From: Symbiodinium natans
Lineage: Eukaryota; Sar; Dinophyceae; Suessiales; Symbiodiniaceae
DNA: 47,574 nt
Reading direction: 5' to 3'
Assembly: GCA_905221605.1 (NCBI GenBank)
Contig: CAJNDS010000967.1
Span: 1-47,574, forward strand
Under the pieces are notes generated by a model. It did not search any database, was not told the DNA's origin, and saw only the letters and a program-made list of their open reading frames with translations. Positions 46,321 to 47,574 of this stretch are shown here, piece by piece. A program made the translations under genes and the position numbers. Position 1 is the stretch's first letter. Every line of letters starts with the position of its first letter.

Positions 46321-47020
46321 TTAGGGGCATTGATCTACATTCCTGAGACCAGCCTCGCGAGACACTTCAGCATCTGCGACATGTCCGCCACAAAGCCCCC
46401 ATGAAGCGGTCTCAACATCCCCTGGGCCCTTCACCCACAAGTGGAAGTTGTCTACTGACTCTCTGGGCACAGCCATGGGCCGACTCGTCTTCTGGCTGAC
46501 CCATCTGCTGCGTCCTATTGGGCCGCTCCACTGAGGGCATTCGAGATAGTTGTGGCAGTCGGAAGGGTCGCCCTTCCCTCGGAACATGCCAAGAATATGT
46601 TCTCATGCTCCTTAGGATACATGTATACATATAAAAAGACAAATAAATACACATAGATATATGAACAAACAAGATAAATATGCATAAACAAATAAATAAT
46701 AAATAAATAAATAAAAAATATATATATATATACTTTTAGAGAATTTTCCAAGAAACCCTGTAAGTCAACATGTCATCACCCATTCAAAAGTCCGCAAGTG
46801 GTTCCAAGCAGACCTGTCACATCGGTCCCAAGACTTCGCAACTCAGGGTGCTTAGGGCTTTTCCGGCAACTTCGGGTTTTCGGATAACTGGTAGGTTCTT
46901 TTCGGGTTTAGGGCTTATAGAGCCTCGGCTCAGAGGCAGTCAGTGCGGATCTCGTCGTCCTGCAAGCTCAGCACATGAACACGCCCTTTTGAAGTCCTCA
47001 ATCAAGCGATGTCAGCTCCC
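46321..47020 (-). CDS. Possible further upstream exons, unknown protein
   Basis: Two candidate minus-strand stretches. The one at 46340-46580 is open and natural-looking (SRPMAVPRESVDNFHLWVKG). The one at about 46960-47005 follows an AG-before-G acceptor (DFKRACSCAELA). Between them lies an AT-rich tract (46620-46735). No family is recognised. Confidence 0.25.
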
Positions 47021-47479
47021 TGAAGCCCTATGCGGAACCTACGCGCGCTCTGGTTTAGGGTTTAGGGTTTAGGATTTAGGGTTTAGGTGGTATACTGAGC
47101 ACCTGATCTCATTTGGCCAGCAGCTGTTGTCCGTTTGGAGGCCTCCACAGCTGATACACATGATGTTTAGAGTTTTTCGCCGGCGCAGTGTTCAAAGGCT
47201 TTTGTTTTTCAACAAAGCCATTCGTCCCCAAGGGCTTAAGGCCCAAGTACAAACGACTTTGGACCCTATTTTATTTGTACAATTGCATTCATATCTTCAT
47301 ATAGTACCATCTTGCTAGATTGCTTTATGATATTATGACGTTCTTATATTGGTGTCCACGACACTTTTTCTTCATTGAATTCTTGGACCCTTCAGACCCT
47401 CATGGCAAGCTTTCAACCTGCGCTCGGAGCCGAAGGTGTTGAGAGCCCAGCGAGCCCCTGAGAGCTGAACCCTTCTCTT

Positions 47480-47574
47480 TGGTTTAGGGTTTAGGGTTTA
47501 GGGTTTAGGGTTTAGGGTTTAGGGTATAGGGTTTAGGGGTTTAGGGTTTAGGGTTTAGGGTTTAGGGTTTAGGG
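47480..47574. repeat. Telomeric repeat array at the window end
   Basis: About 13 TTTAGGG units with two small irregularities, reaching the last base of the window. It may continue beyond. Given how common such arrays are internally, this need not be a chromosome end. Confidence 0.9.

Noticed and set aside
47480-47574. True chromosome end (telomere)
   Set aside because: The array is short and irregular, and similar arrays occur internally throughout. The window edge is arbitrary.

Overview
This window looks like dinoflagellate nuclear DNA, most likely from a Symbiodiniaceae-type alga. Four things point there. Plant-type telomeric heptamers (TTTAGGG/CCCTAAA) are scattered through almost every intron and spacer. 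Genes are split into many small exons whose introns start with GT, GC or probably GA and usually end AG before a G. Nearly all recognisable coding exons lie on the minus strand, head to tail. The PPR protein has the W-rich 'ACEKG..WQ.AL.L..EM' repeat style common in these algae. Because exons are only 26-250 bases long, most genes were read here by finding conserved motifs and joining exons in phase. The gene spans below are therefore reconstructions from the sequence, not transcript-backed models.

Layout, all minus strand unless stated. 143-1944: a PPR protein broken by a 5-bp tandem duplication. 1945-4355: repeats with weak exon candidates. 4356-4739 (+): a small ORF with a clear signal peptide. 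4842-5426: exons of an unidentified protein. 5659-15732: a Rieske [2Fe-2S] oxygenase of the pheophorbide a oxygenase (PAO)/TIC55 type, rebuilt from about 14 exons. 15801-19400: a highly charged Lys/Glu protein with a 31-residue tandem repeat. 21387-33380 and 33833-43935: two tandem copies of a TKL-like protein kinase gene (kinase B and kinase A) with the same exon order and all catalytic motifs. 44990-47020: further exons of unknown protein.

The most interesting signal is in the kinase pair. Each paralog carries one short AT-rich intron that the other lacks. In kinase B the 99-bp intron is flanked by a 4-bp target-site duplication (GTAC), has short terminal inverted repeats, and gets its 5' GT from the duplicated target. 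That is the mechanism proposed for introner elements. In kinase A the unique 111-bp intron lies between 20-bp near-duplicates of exon sequence. Equivalent introns in the two paralogs also switch between GT and GC donors.

Repeat content is high: interstitial telomeric arrays, long poly-G/poly-C runs of 18-22 bases, TA microsatellites, a ~170-bp tandem repeat with an alternating ~340-bp higher-order pattern inside a kinase B intron, and an adjacent 81-bp-arm palindrome built around TTAATTAA boxes.
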